Shown here: positions 7,338 to 18,359 of the stretch, in pieces | Layout: each line of letters opens with the position of its first letter | Numbering within the stretch: position 1 is the first letter of the stretch | Assembly (NCBI RefSeq): GCF_035930445.1 | Contig: NZ_CP142394.1 | Location: 3,319,501 to 3,383,500 of the forward strand | From: Sphingopyxis chilensis | GTDB lineage: Bacteria > Pseudomonadota > Alphaproteobacteria > Sphingomonadales > Sphingomonadaceae | Length of the DNA stretch: 64,000 nucleotides | Direction: 5' to 3' | The notes under the pieces: model-generated | The model's database searches: none | What the model was told of the DNA's origin: nothing | Seen by the model: the letters and a program-made list of their open reading frames with translations, nothing else | Made by a program: the position numbers and the translations under genes

Positions 7338-7368
7338 GGGAGACGGGTCACCCCGGACTCCCTTTTTT
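7338..7368 (+). terminator. Terminator after rpmA
   Basis: GGGAG...CTCCC arms with an inner CGGG/CCCG pairing are followed by six T at 7363-7368. Confidence 0.8.
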
Positions 7369-7495
7369 CTTGTCCGAAATCCGTCGCTTGAGACGGCCGG
7401 GCGCGAAAACTGGGCCTTCCATCTCCCTCCATATCGAATGTCGTCAAAGCGTCACCATCTGGCGCCAAGGCGACAGGCATTGGGAGTTTGAAAAG

Positions 7496-8092
7496 ATGTT
7501 CGCGCGTACCGAAAGACTGTTGCTGCGGCCCGGCTGGCTCGAAGACGCCCCCGCGCTCGCCCGTGCGATCGGCGAAGAGGTGGTGGTCCGCAATCTCGCG
7601 ACCGCGCCCTGGCCCTATGGCGAGGCGCAGGCGCAGGAATTTCTGTCGAAGCCGATCGATCCCGATCAGCCGCGTTTCCTGATCTTCGCCCGTACCGGCG
7701 GCGCACCGCGCCTCGTCGGCGGCTGCGGCATTTCGCCGGGCCCGGAAGGCGAACTCGAAATGGGTTACTGGATCGCGCGGCCCTATTGGGGTCTCGGCTT
7801 CGCGACCGAGGCCGGCCGCCAGCTGCTCCACATCGCGCGCGCGATGAACCTGCCGAAGCTGTCGGCGGGCCACTTCCTCGACAATCCCGCGTCGGGGGCC
7901 GTGCTGCGCAAGCTGGGCTTTCGCCCCACCGGCAAGGTCGCGCAGCGTTACAGCCTGGCGCGCGGCGGCGAAGCGGCCTGCGCGCTGTTCGAAGAAGGCG
8001 ACGCCGATGCCGATGGCGGCGTCACCCCGATGCGAAGCCGCATCGGGGTGGACGAGGATTTCCGCGAGGAATTGCGCCTGATGGCAGCATGA
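7496..8092 (+). CDS. GNAT-family N-acetyltransferase (RimJ/RimL-like)
   Basis: 198 residues. The start at 7496 has a GGGAG site nine bases upstream. Begins MFARTERLLLRPGWLEDAPAL, the RimJ-like opening, and has the acetyl-CoA region ELEMGYWIARPYWGLGFATEAGRQLL and the late motif NPASGAVLRKLGFRPTGK. It probably acetylates an amino group on a protein N terminus or small molecule. The last 40 residues beyond the fold (acidic, then basic) are not part of the domain. Directly downstream of the rplU-rpmA terminator. Confidence 0.85.
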   Translation: MFARTERLLLRPGWLEDAPALARAIGEEVVVRNLATAPWPYGEAQAQEFLSKPIDPDQPRFLIFARTGGAPRLVGGCGISPGPEGELEMGYWIARPYWGLGFATEAGRQLLHIARAMNLPKLSAGHFLDNPASGAVLRKLGFRPTGKVAQRYSLARGGEAACALFEEGDADADGGVTPMRSRIGVDEDFREELRLMAA

Positions 8093-8097
8093 GCTCG

Positions 8098-8119
8098 CCC
8101 CTCCCGCTTGCGGGAGGGG
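8098..8119. repeat. Short palindrome, CTCCCGC-type (second copy)
   Basis: CCCCTCCCGC-TT-GCGGGAGGGG, a perfect palindrome between the convergent acetyltransferase and DUF937 genes. Same core as at 701-722. Confidence 0.6.
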
Positions 8120-8126
8120 ACGTGGC

Positions 8127-8729
8127 TTACCCCCGCATCTTGTTCACCATGCCCATGATGTCGTCGAGCGGATTGCCGTCGCCGTCCATGTCGAGCATCT
8201 TGCCCAGACCGCCCAAGCCGCCGCCGAAACCGCCGGCGGACGGGGCCGCGCCGCCGCCCATCGCGCCGCCGAGGACATTGCCGAGCATGCCGCCGAGGCC
8301 GCCGCTCGCACTGCCCGCACTCCCTTGGCCGCCCTGCTTCGCCATATAGCCCGCGACCATCATCGCCAGCATCGGCAGCATCTGCTTGAGCAATCCCGAG
8401 TCGATCCCGGTCTGCGCCGCCGCCTGTCCGGCGACCGTGCGGCTGACATCCTTCGACCCGAAAATCTGGCCGAGCACGTCGTTGCCCTGGCTCACCGGCG
8501 TCGGCTGCGACCCGAGCACCGAGTCGAGCAACCCGCCGCCGCCGAGCTGGCCGAGCAGCCCGCCCAGCCCTTCGACTCCGCCGCCGCCTTGTGCCTGTTT
8601 CTTGAAACCGCCGAGAATCGCGGGAAGCAGCGCGTCGGCGCCCTGTTTCGCCGTCGCAGGCGGGATGCCCAGCTCCTTCGCCATCGATTCGATGCCGCCG
8701 GCCTGCGCCAAAATGTCGGTCAGATTCAT
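8127..8729 (-). CDS. DUF937-domain (YidB-like) protein
   Basis: 200 residues. Starts MNLTDILAQAGGIESMAKEL; then GADALLPAILGGFKKQA, DVLGQIFGSKDVSRTVAGQAAAQTGIDSGLL and LLPMLAMMVAGY-like segments identify DUF937. Between and after these are long Gly-rich low-complexity stretches (about 50-70 and 130-180) and a terminal Asp/Gly-rich turn DMDGDGNPLDDIMG that resembles a calcium-binding loop. The role is unknown. Confidence 0.8.
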   Translation of the reverse strand: MNLTDILAQAGGIESMAKELGIPPATAKQGADALLPAILGGFKKQAQGGGGVEGLGGLLGQLGGGGLLDSVLGSQPTPVSQGNDVLGQIFGSKDVSRTVAGQAAAQTGIDSGLLKQMLPMLAMMVAGYMAKQGGQGSAGSASGGLGGMLGNVLGGAMGGGAAPSAGGFGGGLGGLGKMLDMDGDGNPLDDIMGMVNKMRG

Positions 8730-8806
8730 GGATCATACTCCCGCTGCGGCGCCGATCGGACCGCGCCGATGTCCGTCAGTATAGCAGCGGCCGGGATAAG
8801 GAGGAG

Positions 8807-8824
8807 TCGTCATTTGGCTGTCAT
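8807..8824 (+). promoter_or_regulatory. Candidate Pho box
   Basis: TCGTCAT-TTGG-CTGTCAT: two seven-base repeats four bases apart, close to the PhoB consensus CTGTCAT-N4-CTGTCAT. An extended TAGTCC (8836-8841) starts 11 bases downstream, the normal place of a -10 element in Pho-box promoters. It points to the DUF3597 gene at 8905. Confidence 0.5.
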
Positions 8825-8904
8825 TCTCAACTGCATAGTCCTAGCCTGCGACCGTGCGACTCGCCTCTCGGTGAAGCGCCGTGGTCTCTAGTGGGAGCTA
8901 CACA

Positions 8905-9303
8905 ATGAGCATTTTCGGCAAGATCAAGGACGCCATTTTCGGCAAGAAGGCTGTCGCCGCGGAACCCGCCGCCCCGGCCGCGCCCAGCCCCGTCGGCACC
9001 GCGCTCGACGCCGCGACACAGGCCATGGCGGCCGCCGCGGCGGCGCCGGTCGACGTCGATGCGATCCTTACCGCCGAGGCGGCGAAGGCCGGGCAGGACC
9101 TCAACTGGCGCACGTCGATCGTCGACCTGATGAAGCTGCTCGGCATCGATTCGAGCCTCGCCAACCGCAAGGAGCTCGCGCAGGAACTCGGCTATACCGG
9201 CGATCTCGACGGCAGCGCCGAAATGAACATCTGGCTGCACAAGGCGGTGATGCGCGAACTCGCCGCGAACGGCGGCAAGGTGCCCGCAGACCTTACCGAC
9301 TGA
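8905..9303 (+). CDS. DUF3597-family protein
   Basis: 132 residues. The N terminus MSIFGKIKDAIFGKK is followed by an Ala/Pro-rich linker (about 17-50) and the compact domain LNWRTSIVDLMKLLGIDSSLANRKELAQELGY...EMNIWLHKAVMREL, typical of DUF3597 and resembling LysM-associated small helical proteins. No catalytic residues are visible. The start at 8905 has a GGGAG site eight bases upstream. Possible control by phosphate limitation, from the Pho-box-like site. Confidence 0.85.
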   Translation: MSIFGKIKDAIFGKKAVAAEPAAPAAPSPVGTALDAATQAMAAAAAAPVDVDAILTAEAAKAGQDLNWRTSIVDLMKLLGIDSSLANRKELAQELGYTGDLDGSAEMNIWLHKAVMRELAANGGKVPADLTD

Positions 9304-9325
9304 TAGACGGCCGATAATTTTCGAC

Positions 9326-9362
9326 GGGGGTCGGGAAGGCAGAGGCTTTCCCGGCCCCTTTT
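9326..9362 (+). terminator. Terminator after the DUF3597 gene
   Basis: GGGGTCGGGAA and TTCCCGGCCCC arms (one G-U pair) are followed by four T at 9359-9362. Confidence 0.8.
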
Positions 9363-9364
9363 CG

Positions 9365-9392
9365 TTGACCGGCGCGCCCGCCCGCCTAGACA
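9365..9392 (+). promoter_or_regulatory. Promoter of the DUF885 gene
   Basis: TTGACC at 9365-9370, 16-base spacer, TAGACA at 9387-9392; immediately after the preceding terminator. Confidence 0.5.
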
Positions 9393-9426
9393 GGTTTCAA
9401 CAGAAACAAGTCGCAGGGAGCCGCCA

Positions 9427-11271
9427 GTGCAACATCCGCTTTCCACCCCCGTCAGCCGCCGCCACACGCTAGCCGCGCTCGGTGCGGGCTCCGCCGGGCT
9501 CGCCATCGCCGGTCCCGCCGCGGCGCTGCAGAACGCGCCCGGGAGCGATGCGCAGCAACTGCTCGACTCGGTCGCCGACAATCTGCTCGCGAAATCGCCC
9601 GAGGGCGCGACGTCGCTCGGCATCGACACCGGCGCGCGCGCGGCGATGCGCGGACAGCTCGGCGACCGTTCGGCGGCGGGCGTGCAGGCGCTCGCCGACA
9701 CGCTGAAGGCCGATGTCGCGCGCGTCCGCGCCTTCGACAAGGGCGGGCTCGACCATGCGACGCGCACCAGCCTGGCGGTGGTCGAAAGCGCCTATGACGT
9801 CGCGCTCGCGGGCTTCGCCCTCCCCTATGGCGACGTCGCGGTCGGCGGGTGGCGCAACACGCCCTATGTCGTGATCCAGAATGTCGGCGCCTATCTCGAC
9901 ATTCCGAAATTCCTCGACAGCGATCATCCGGTGAAAAGCTCGGCCGATGCCGAAGCCTATCTCGCGCGCCTCAATGCCTTTCCCGGCGTGCTCGACGGCG
10001 AAACCGAGCGGCTGAAAGCGGCCGGCGGACAGGGGCTGGTCGCCCCCGCCTTCCTGATCGACAAGGCGGTGAAGCAGATGGAGGCGACGGTCGCCGACGC
10101 GAAGGCGGGCGGGTCGATGGTCGAAAGCCTCGTCCGCCGCACCGGCGACGCGAAGATCGCCGGCGACTGGAACGCGCGCTCGGCGAAGATCGTGCAGGGT
10201 CCGGTCGCCGCGGCGCTCGAACGGCAGCTCGCCGAACTGAAAGCGCAGCGGCCGAAAGCGACGATGGATGCCGGCATGTGGGCGCGGCCCGGCGGCGACG
10301 AATGGTATGCGTGGGGCCTGCGCGCCTCGACGACGACGCGCATGACCCCCGACGAAATCCACGCGATGGGCCGCGAAGAACTCGCCGAACTCCACGGCCG
10401 GATGGACCCGATCCTCAAGAAACTCGGCTACACGCAGGGCAGCGTCGGCGACCGCATGAACGCGCTCGCCCAGGATCCCAAATATAAATTCCCCGACAAT
10501 GATCAGGGGCGTGCCGAGATCACCGCCTATATCCAGACCTGGCTCGGCAAGATCCGCGCCGAGCTGCCGCGCGCCTTCCGCACGCTGGTCAAGGGCAATG
10601 TCGAGGTGAAGCGGCTGCCGCTGGCCGAGGAACCCGGCGCGCCCGCGGCCTATGGCGGCGCGGGGTCGATCGACGGCAGCATCCCGGGACGCTTCTGGAT
10701 CAACCTGCGCACCACCGAATTGCACAGCAAATATTCGCTGCCCGATCTGACGATGCACGAGGCGATCCCGGGCCACGCCTGGCAGGGCGAATATGCGCAT
10801 TCGATGCCGCTCATCCGCACCATGCTGGCGTTCAACGCCTATAGCGAAGGCTGGGCGCTCTATGCCGAGCAGCTCGCCGACGAGCTTGGCCTCTACGACG
10901 ATTTCGAGGTCGGGCGGCTCGGCTATCTCCAGTCGCTCGCCTTTCGCGCGTGCCGCCTCGTCGTCGATACCGGCATCCACGCCAAGCGCTGGACGCGCGA
11001 GCAGGGGGTCGACTTTTTCGTCAAGGAAAACGGCTCGAACCCGCTCGAGGTCGCGAGCGAGGTCGACCGCTATTGCAGCTGGGCGGGCCAGGCGTGCGGA
11101 TACAAGGTCGGGCACAGCGAGATCGTACGGCAGCGCGGGCTCGCGCAAAAAGCGTTGGGGCCGAAATACGACCTGCGCGACTTCGATGATGTGGTGGTCA
11201 AGGGCGGCAACGTCCCGCTCGACGTGCTCGCGCAGAATGTCGATGAATATGTGAAGGGGGCGAAGGGCTGA
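9427..11271 (+). CDS. Exported DUF885-family zinc metallopeptidase-like protein
   Basis: 614 residues, GTG start with AGGGAG six bases upstream. The N terminus has a twin-arginine-like signal (SRRHTLAALGAGSAGLAIAG, cut near AAA-LQ), so export by Tat is likely. The DUF885 signature HEAIPGHAWQ (about residue 445) carries the HExxxGH zinc ligands. The C-terminal YNKRWTRE-like and ACGYKVGHSEIVRQR regions also fit. The family comprises periplasmic gluzincin-like peptidases of unclear substrate. Overlaps the next gene by one base (TGATG). Confidence 0.88.
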   Translation: MQHPLSTPVSRRHTLAALGAGSAGLAIAGPAAALQNAPGSDAQQLLDSVADNLLAKSPEGATSLGIDTGARAAMRGQLGDRSAAGVQALADTLKADVARVRAFDKGGLDHATRTSLAVVESAYDVALAGFALPYGDVAVGGWRNTPYVVIQNVGAYLDIPKFLDSDHPVKSSADAEAYLARLNAFPGVLDGETERLKAAGGQGLVAPAFLIDKAVKQMEATVADAKAGGSMVESLVRRTGDAKIAGDWNARSAKIVQGPVAAALERQLAELKAQRPKATMDAGMWARPGGDEWYAWGLRASTTTRMTPDEIHAMGREELAELHGRMDPILKKLGYTQGSVGDRMNALAQDPKYKFPDNDQGRAEITAYIQTWLGKIRAELPRAFRTLVKGNVEVKRLPLAEEPGAPAAYGGAGSIDGSIPGRFWINLRTTELHSKYSLPDLTMHEAIPGHAWQGEYAHSMPLIRTMLAFNAYSEGWALYAEQLADELGLYDDFEVGRLGYLQSLAFRACRLVVDTGIHAKRWTREQGVDFFVKENGSNPLEVASEVDRYCSWAGQACGYKVGHSEIVRQRGLAQKALGPKYDLRDFDDVVVKGGNVPLDVLAQNVDEYVKGAKG

Positions 11272-12200
11272 TGCGGCGCGCCAACATGCACGCGTGGCTC
11301 GGCGCGTTGATCCTCGCCAGCACGCCGGCCGCTGCTGCCGACAGCGCGGACACGTCGCACGTCGCAATCACCACGGCCGACGTCGACCGCTTCTTTCGGC
11401 TCTATGACGACCCGGCGCTCGCCGCCGACCCCGACGTTCTGGCGGCGCGCTATCTTGCCACCCCGTCGCCCGGGCTCGCCGAGTTCATGGCGCTGCGCCG
11501 GATCACCCCCGAACGGCTCGCGAAGGCGCTGCGCGAAAAGCCCGGCGTGTTCCAAGGCGCGCGCGATTGCGCCGGCAAGCTCGACGATGTCCGCCCGCGG
11601 CTGGTCTCTGCGACCGACCGGCTCGCAGAGCTCTATCCGGCGGCCCAATTCCCGCCGATCACGATCGCCATCGGCCGCGCGTCGAGCGCCGGCGTCGGCA
11701 ACGCGCAGGGGGTTTACATCGGCCTCGAATCGCTGTGCATGGCGAAATTCATCGAGGCCGACGACACGGATCGCTTCGTCCATGTCATCGCGCATGAATA
11801 TGTCCATGTGCAGCAGCCGCTCGCGCAGGTCGAGGACCGCGACGAAACGGTGCTCCGCGCCGCGCTGGTCGAGGGGGCAGCGGAATTTGTCGCCGAACGG
11901 ATGACCGGGTCGGTCGCCTATCCGCTGCTCCACCAATGGGCAAAGGGACGCGAGAAGGAGCTGGAGACCGCCTTCCTTGCCGAGAAGGACGGCAAGGCGC
12001 TCGAATCGCGCTGGCTGTACAACCAGCAGGGCACCGACGGCTGGCCGGGCGATCTTGGTTATTGGGTCGGCTATCGCGTCGCCAAGGCCTATTACGACCG
12101 TGCACCCGACAAGAAGGCGGCGATCAAGGCGATCATCGAGATGGAGGATCCGGCAGCCTTCCTTGCGGAAAGCGGGTGGACGCCGGGGATGACGCTTTAA
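11271..12200 (+). CDS. Exported HExxH-type putative zinc protease (DUF2268-like)
   Basis: 309 residues. Signal peptide at about residues 1-24 (MHAWLGALILASTPAAAADS). A zinc-binding HEYVH (VIAHEYVHVQQ, about residue 178) is followed 25-30 residues later by EGAAEFVAERMTG, the glutamate ligand region of gluzincins. The C-terminal helix AIKAIIEMEDPAAFLAESGW is common in this protease group. Its start overlaps the DUF885 stop codon, so the two exported proteases are probably translated together. Confidence 0.7.
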   Translation: MRRANMHAWLGALILASTPAAAADSADTSHVAITTADVDRFFRLYDDPALAADPDVLAARYLATPSPGLAEFMALRRITPERLAKALREKPGVFQGARDCAGKLDDVRPRLVSATDRLAELYPAAQFPPITIAIGRASSAGVGNAQGVYIGLESLCMAKFIEADDTDRFVHVIAHEYVHVQQPLAQVEDRDETVLRAALVEGAAEFVAERMTGSVAYPLLHQWAKGREKELETAFLAEKDGKALESRWLYNQQGTDGWPGDLGYWVGYRVAKAYYDRAPDKKAAIKAIIEMEDPAAFLAESGWTPGMTL

Positions 12201-12667
12201 GAGGCTTCCAGCCCCCATCTTCCGGGCAAGGGTCCGAGATCCGGCTCGACGAACTGCCGCCGCGCTTCCACGGAAAACAGTCGTTCGCGGGTGTAGAAGC
12301 GCAGCGGCCAGTCGCGGCGCCCCATATCGGACAGCAGCAGCGCGTTGACCCGCTCGGCCAAGTCCGTTTCCGCTGTTTGTGCGAGAAACAGGCGAACGCC
12401 CGCGACATAGGCACGCGTAATGCTGTCGTGATAACCCTGTGTGTCGTCGTTCACCCCGCCGACGCTTTCGTTGAAACGGCGGATGACGCCCGCGATCTCG
12501 GCATCGACGTCGATGTCGCGGCGCTCGGTCAGCAACCAGAGGCAAGCGCCGAGGTGCGCCTCGTGCGTCCACGCCTCGCGCGGCAGGGCACACGCGAGCA
12601 AGCCTTCCCCGATCGCGCGGATTTCGGAGTCGCGCTCGAACAGGCGCGGGGTATATTCGGTAGTCAT
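12197..12667 (-). CDS. Conserved hypothetical protein
   Basis: 156 residues, helical, no signal peptide. Contains REAWTHEAHLGACLWLLTE and a run of aromatic/acidic residues; ETDLAERVNALL and RRDWPLRFYTRERLFSVEARR complete the domain. HEAH and the two following His/Asp positions could bind metal, but no enzyme family is recognised. Overlaps the end of the convergent protease gene by four bases. Confidence 0.65.
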   Translation of the reverse strand: MTTEYTPRLFERDSEIRAIGEGLLACALPREAWTHEAHLGACLWLLTERRDIDVDAEIAGVIRRFNESVGGVNDDTQGYHDSITRAYVAGVRLFLAQTAETDLAERVNALLLSDMGRRDWPLRFYTRERLFSVEARRQFVEPDLGPLPGRWGLEAS

Positions 12668-12715
12668 TTTCCGGTCCTTCCGGGTGAATGAGCACCCGGA
12701 AGAGATCCGGGTCCA

Positions 12716-14317
<1,602 letters not shown>

Positions 14318-14348
14318 TTGCTTCGCCTTTCCTTGTCGGGCATCGCCG

Positions 14349-14364
14349 TTGCATACCTATGCAA
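14349..14364. promoter_or_regulatory. Operator-like palindrome upstream of pckA
   Basis: TTGCATA-CC-TATGCAA, two exact seven-base arms, 32 bases before the pckA ATG. The position would suit a repressor or activator of pckA. The protein that binds is unknown. Confidence 0.45.
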
Positions 14365-14539
14365 TACGTAGCGCGCTAATGGGCTGGCCCGCATCTACAT
14401 GGGTGCCGACGTGTCCGCCGATTCCGAAATCCCGGCCGCGTTAGCGAGGGCAAAGGCGGAGGTCAAAAGATTAACGTGGCGCAGTGCAGCATGTGCGACG
14501 GGCGTATGGCGGGGGGAACCGGTGGCAATGCGCGCGCGG

Positions 14540-14568
14540 TTGTCGCTGGCCGCCGGATAGGCTAATCG
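14540..14568 (+). promoter_or_regulatory. Promoter of chvI-chvG
   Basis: TTGTCG at 14540-14545, 17-base spacer, TAATCG at 14563-14568; about 30 bases before the chvI ATG. Confidence 0.5.
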
Positions 14569-14599
14569 CTCAATCGGAGCCCCGCCCAACGGAAAGAGC

Positions 14600-15310
14600 A
14601 TGACGGCAACCATCGCGTTGGTCGACGATGACCGCAATATCCTGCAATCCCTGTCCATCGCGCTGCAGGCCGAAGGCTTCGTCACCCGCGTCTATTCGGA
14701 CGGCGAGGCGGCGTTGAAGCCGCTGATCGATAATCCGCCCGACCTGGCCGTCTTCGACATCAAGATGCCGCGCATGGACGGACTCGAACTGCTCCGCCGC
14801 CTGCGCGAGAAAAGCCAGCTGCCCGTGATCTTCCTGACCAGCAAGGACGACGAGATCGACGAGGCGTTGGGCCTCGCGATGGGAGCCGACGATTATATCG
14901 CCAAACCCTTTTCGCAGCGCCTCGTCATCGCGCGCATCCGGGCGATCCTGCGCCGCGTCGAGCTCAACCGCAGCGCGCCGAGCGAGGATGACGAGCCCGT
15001 CGCCGAACCGATCACGCGCGGGCGGCTACAGATGGACCCCGCGCGCCACAAGGTCGCGTGGGACGGCAAGGATGTCACGCTGACCGTCACCGAATTCCTG
15101 ATCCTCGAAACGCTCGCGGCGCGTCCGGGCATCGTGCGCAGCCGCAACCAGTTGATGGACGCCGCCTATCAGGACGACGTCTATATCGACGACCGCACGA
15201 TCGACAGCCACATCAAGCGTCTGCGCCGCAAGTTCCGCGAGGTCGACCCCGAGTTCGACGCGATCGCGACTCTCTATGGCGCAGGATATCGTTTTGCCGA
15301 TGAAAGCTGA
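14600..15310 (+). CDS. chvI: Response regulator ChvI
   Basis: 236 residues: receiver domain ([13 protein letters not shown]; phospho-Asp in [11 protein letters not shown]; Lys in ADDYIAKPF) and an OmpR-type winged-helix DNA-binding domain ([25 protein letters not shown] start; [24 protein letters not shown]). ChvI is the output of the ChvG-ChvI envelope/acid-response system and controls exopolysaccharide, envelope and carbon metabolism genes in alphaproteobacteria. Overlaps the start of chvG by 11 bases (or 35 if chvG begins at 15276). Confidence 0.93.
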   Translation: MTATIALVDDDRNILQSLSIALQAEGFVTRVYSDGEAALKPLIDNPPDLAVFDIKMPRMDGLELLRRLREKSQLPVIFLTSKDDEIDEALGLAMGADDYIAKPFSQRLVIARIRAILRRVELNRSAPSEDDEPVAEPITRGRLQMDPARHKVAWDGKDVTLTVTEFLILETLAARPGIVRSRNQLMDAAYQDDVYIDDRTIDSHIKRLRRKFREVDPEFDAIATLYGAGYRFADES

Positions 15311-16907
15311 CGACTTGAAAGCCGACGCGAGCATCGCCGAGCAGGAGGAATCGCCGCTCGTCTGGTCGGCGCGCTGGTCGCTGACCACGCGCATCCTGGC
15401 GGTCAACATCCTCGCCGTCGCGCTGCTGGCGGGCGGCTTCTATTATCTCGACACCTATCGCAGCCGGCTGGTCGACACGCGCATCGAGGTGATGAAGGAC
15501 CAGCTCGCCATGCTCGACAGCGCGCTCGAAGCCGCGCGGCCCGACCAGCGCGCCACCCTGATCAGCGAATTCACCGCGGCGACCGAATCGCGGCTGCGCT
15601 TCTACGGTGCCGACGGGCGACGCCTGTCCGACAGCTTCGCAAGCGGGCCACCGACCTACACGCTGCGCGATCCCGAGCTGCAACCGTGGAAACGCGATGC
15701 GGCGCGCGCGATGGACCGCGGCATCGACTGGATCGTCGGTGCGCCGAGCTATCCCGATTTCGAGGAACCGCGCGTCGACCGCGCGCAATCGTGGCCCGAG
15801 GTGATCGACGCACAGCGGAGCGGCCTCGCGGCGAGCCGCTTCCGCTATGCCCCCGAACGCACGCCGCTGCTGAGCGCCGCGCGCGTCGTCGATCTCGAAA
15901 CGCCGCAGACGGTGTTGATGACGCTCAACGCGCGCGACATCACGCGGACGGTGCGCGCCGAACGTTTCCGGCTCGCGGTGGTCATCCTCGTCGTGCTGAT
16001 GACATCGGTGCTGCTCTCGCTCTTCCTCGCGCGCACGATCGTTCGGCCGCTGCGGCGCCTCGCGCGCGCGGCGGTGCGCGTCCGCCTCGGCCGCGCCCGC
16101 GAGGTCGTCGTCCCGCGCCTGCCGAGTCGCCGCGACGAGATCGGCACGCTCGCGCGCGCGCTTTCGGACATGACGCAAGCCCTTCGTGAACGCATCGACG
16201 CGGGCGAGCATTTCGCCGCCGATGTGACGCACGAGCTCAAGAACCCGATCGCCTCGGTCCGCTCGGCGATCGAGGGGCTGGGCCGCGTCACGAGCGACGA
16301 GCAGCGCGCGCAGCTGCTCCGCATCGCCGACGAGGACGTCCGGCGCCTCGACCGGCTGGTCAGCGACATCAGCGAGGCGAGCCGCGTCGATGCGCAGCTG
16401 TCGCGTGCGCTGTTCGAGCCCGTCGATGTCGGCATCATGATCGAATCGATGCTCGCCTCGCGCGCCGCGCGCGTCGAGGCCGGCGCGCCGCACCCCCGCG
16501 TCGCCTTCGCGCGCCCGCGCAAGGGAACCACGGTGGTGATGGGCGACGGCCACCGGCTCGAGCGGGCGATCGACAATGTCATCGACAATGCGATCAGCTT
16601 CTCGCCGGCGGACGGCCTCGTCTGCGTGTCGGCGACGCGGCTCGGCGACGAGGTGCATGTCAAGGTCGACGATGACGGTCCCGGAATCGAGCCCGCGCAG
16701 CGCGACGCCATTTTTCGCCGCTTTCACAGCGAGCGCCCGTCGGGCGAGGCGTTCGGCCGCCACAGCGGCCTCGGCCTCGCGATCGCGCGGACGATCGTCG
16801 AGGGGCACAGCGGGACGATCAGCGCCAAGGATCGCGACGACGGCAAACCCGGCGCCAGCCTGCTGATCACGCTGCCGGCGCGCGAGGGTGGGCAGGAGGC
16901 GGCCTGA
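15300..16907 (+). CDS. chvG: Sensor histidine kinase ChvG
   Basis: 535 residues from ATG 15300 (15276 is possible and gives 543). Two membrane helices (about 35-50 and 225-250) enclose a periplasmic domain, the acid/stress sensor; then HAMP, H-box [12 protein letters not shown]-box [12 protein letters not shown]1 DDGPGIEP and G2 GLGLAIART. The kinase phosphorylates ChvI. ChvG is held off by a periplasmic inhibitor (ExoR) in rhizobia; no such gene is seen here. Ribosome sites do not settle the start. Confidence 0.93.
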   Translation: MKADDLKADASIAEQEESPLVWSARWSLTTRILAVNILAVALLAGGFYYLDTYRSRLVDTRIEVMKDQLAMLDSALEAARPDQRATLISEFTAATESRLRFYGADGRRLSDSFASGPPTYTLRDPELQPWKRDAARAMDRGIDWIVGAPSYPDFEEPRVDRAQSWPEVIDAQRSGLAASRFRYAPERTPLLSAARVVDLETPQTVLMTLNARDITRTVRAERFRLAVVILVVLMTSVLLSLFLARTIVRPLRRLARAAVRVRLGRAREVVVPRLPSRRDEIGTLARALSDMTQALRERIDAGEHFAADVTHELKNPIASVRSAIEGLGRVTSDEQRAQLLRIADEDVRRLDRLVSDISEASRVDAQLSRALFEPVDVGIMIESMLASRAARVEAGAPHPRVAFARPRKGTTVVMGDGHRLERAIDNVIDNAISFSPADGLVCVSATRLGDEVHVKVDDDGPGIEPAQRDAIFRRFHSERPSGEAFGRHSGLGLAIARTIVEGHSGTISAKDRDDGKPGASLLITLPAREGGQEAA

Positions 16908-16963
16908 CGCCCCCGCATCCTATCGCCTTGCGGCACCGCTTCGGCGCCGGTAAGCCTTGCGCC

Positions 16964-17410
16964 ATGCTTCCGAGCCGGACCAGAACCGAAATCGTCAATA
17001 TCCATGCGAGCTGCGTCGCCGCGGGCAATGGCGGCGTGTTGATCCTCGGCAATTCGGGGCAAGGCAAGTCGGACCTCGCGCTGCGGCTGATCGACCGCGG
17101 CGCCAGGCTGGTTGCCGACGACCGCTGCGATATCTGGTTCGAGCGGGGCCGCCTGTGGTGCCGCCCGCCCGAGACGCTCGCAGGCAAGCTCGAGGTGCGC
17201 GGGATCGGGATTATCGAACGGCCCTGGACGGCGCCGGTGCCGCTCGCGCTCGCGGTGCGGCTGTCCGACCGCTACGACCGCATGCCCGCGGTGGGTCAGG
17301 TCGAGACGGTGGCGGGCCACCCGCTTCCCGCGCTGTTGCTGTCGGCATTCGAGGCGTCGGCCCCGATCAAGATCCTGCTTGCGCTTGAACGGCTGGCACC
17401 CGCCGCATGA
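16964..17410 (+). CDS. hprK: Short HPr kinase/phosphatase-like protein
   Basis: 148 residues from ATG 16964. It keeps only the C-terminal P-loop half of HPr kinase: Walker [10 protein letters not shown], then [12 protein letters not shown] and [10 protein letters not shown], the HPrK signature. Gram-positive HPrK is about 310 residues; the alphaproteobacterial form lacks the N-terminal domain. It phosphorylates a serine of HPr and may set the PTS output. In line with rapZ, EIIA and HPr downstream; its stop overlaps the rapZ ATG by four bases. Confidence 0.88.
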   Translation: MLPSRTRTEIVNIHASCVAAGNGGVLILGNSGQGKSDLALRLIDRGARLVADDRCDIWFERGRLWCRPPETLAGKLEVRGIGIIERPWTAPVPLALAVRLSDRYDRMPAVGQVETVAGHPLPALLLSAFEASAPIKILLALERLAPAA

Positions 17411-18345
17411 GCGAGAACGCCGAATCGCGCTTGCTGCTGGTGACCGGCCTGTCGGGCGCGGGCAAGTCGACCGTGCTCAAGGTGCTCGAGGATCTGGGTT
17501 GGGAAGTCGTCGACAACCTCCCCCTCGCGCTGCTCGAAACGCTGATCGACGCGCCCGTCAAGCGCGGCGAGGCGGGGCGCCCGCTCGCGATCGGCATCGA
17601 CAGCCGGAGCCGCGGCTTCCGTCCCGCGCTGCTCGTGCGGCGGATCAAGGAATTGCGCGAGAGCGGCCGCCGCGACATCCAGACTTTGTTCCTCGACTGC
17701 GCGGGCGCCGAGCTCGAACGCCGCTTTTCCGAAACGCGGCGCCGCCACCCGATGGCCGAGGACCGCCCCGCCGCCGACGGGATCGCGCGCGAGCGCGAGA
17801 TGATGGAGCCGCTCCGCCGCTGGGCCGAGCATGTCGTCGACACGACCAACTACAGCAGCAACGACCTGCAACAGGAAATCCGCCAGCGCTTCGGCGACGC
17901 GGAAGAAGGCGAGCCGGTGCTCAACGTCATGAGCTTCGGCTTTGCGCGCGGCCTGCCCCGCAACGCCGACCTGGTGTTCGACATGCGCTACCTGCGCAAC
18001 CCGCATTGGGATCCGAAGCTCAAGCCCGGCACCGGACTCGATGCCGATGTTGCCGCCTATGTGATCGCCGACCCCGCCTATGAGGACAGCGTATCGCAGA
18101 TCGAGCGGCTGATCCTGACGCTGCTGCCGCGCTACCGCGCCGAGGGCAAAAGCTATGTCACCATTGCCTTTGGCTGCACCGGCGGGCGCCACCGCTCGGT
18201 CCATGTCGCGGCGCGTGTTGCCCGAAGGCTACGCGAGTCCGGATATGAGCCAACGCTGACCCACCGCAATCTTGACTCCGCCCCGCAAGATGGGCTTGAG
18301 GGCAAGCCCCCGCCCGCTTCTCCCGCATCCGGCGGCAACATATAA
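17407..18345 (+). CDS. rapZ: RNase adapter protein RapZ (YvcJ family)
   Basis: 312 residues. Starts with Walker [34 protein letters not shown] and the C-terminal phosphosugar-binding motif [16 protein letters not shown] are diagnostic. In enterobacteria RapZ senses glucosamine-6-phosphate and directs RNase E to the GlmZ small RNA; in alphaproteobacteria the same family lies in the chvGI-PTS cluster. It overlaps hprK by four bases (ATGA). Confidence 0.93.
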   Translation: MSENAESRLLLVTGLSGAGKSTVLKVLEDLGWEVVDNLPLALLETLIDAPVKRGEAGRPLAIGIDSRSRGFRPALLVRRIKELRESGRRDIQTLFLDCAGAELERRFSETRRRHPMAEDRPAADGIAREREMMEPLRRWAEHVVDTTNYSSNDLQQEIRQRFGDAEEGEPVLNVMSFGFARGLPRNADLVFDMRYLRNPHWDPKLKPGTGLDADVAAYVIADPAYEDSVSQIERLILTLLPRYRAEGKSYVTIAFGCTGGRHRSVHVAARVARRLRESGYEPTLTHRNLDSAPQDGLEGKPPPASPASGGNI

Positions 18346-18359
18346 GGGTCGACGACTGC

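Noticed and set aside
9469..11367. Minus-strand frame over the DUF885 gene
   Set aside because: Shadow of a clear metallopeptidase gene; no recognisable motifs.
15213..16808. Minus-strand frame over chvG
   Set aside because: Antisense to an intact histidine kinase; no motif or ribosome site.
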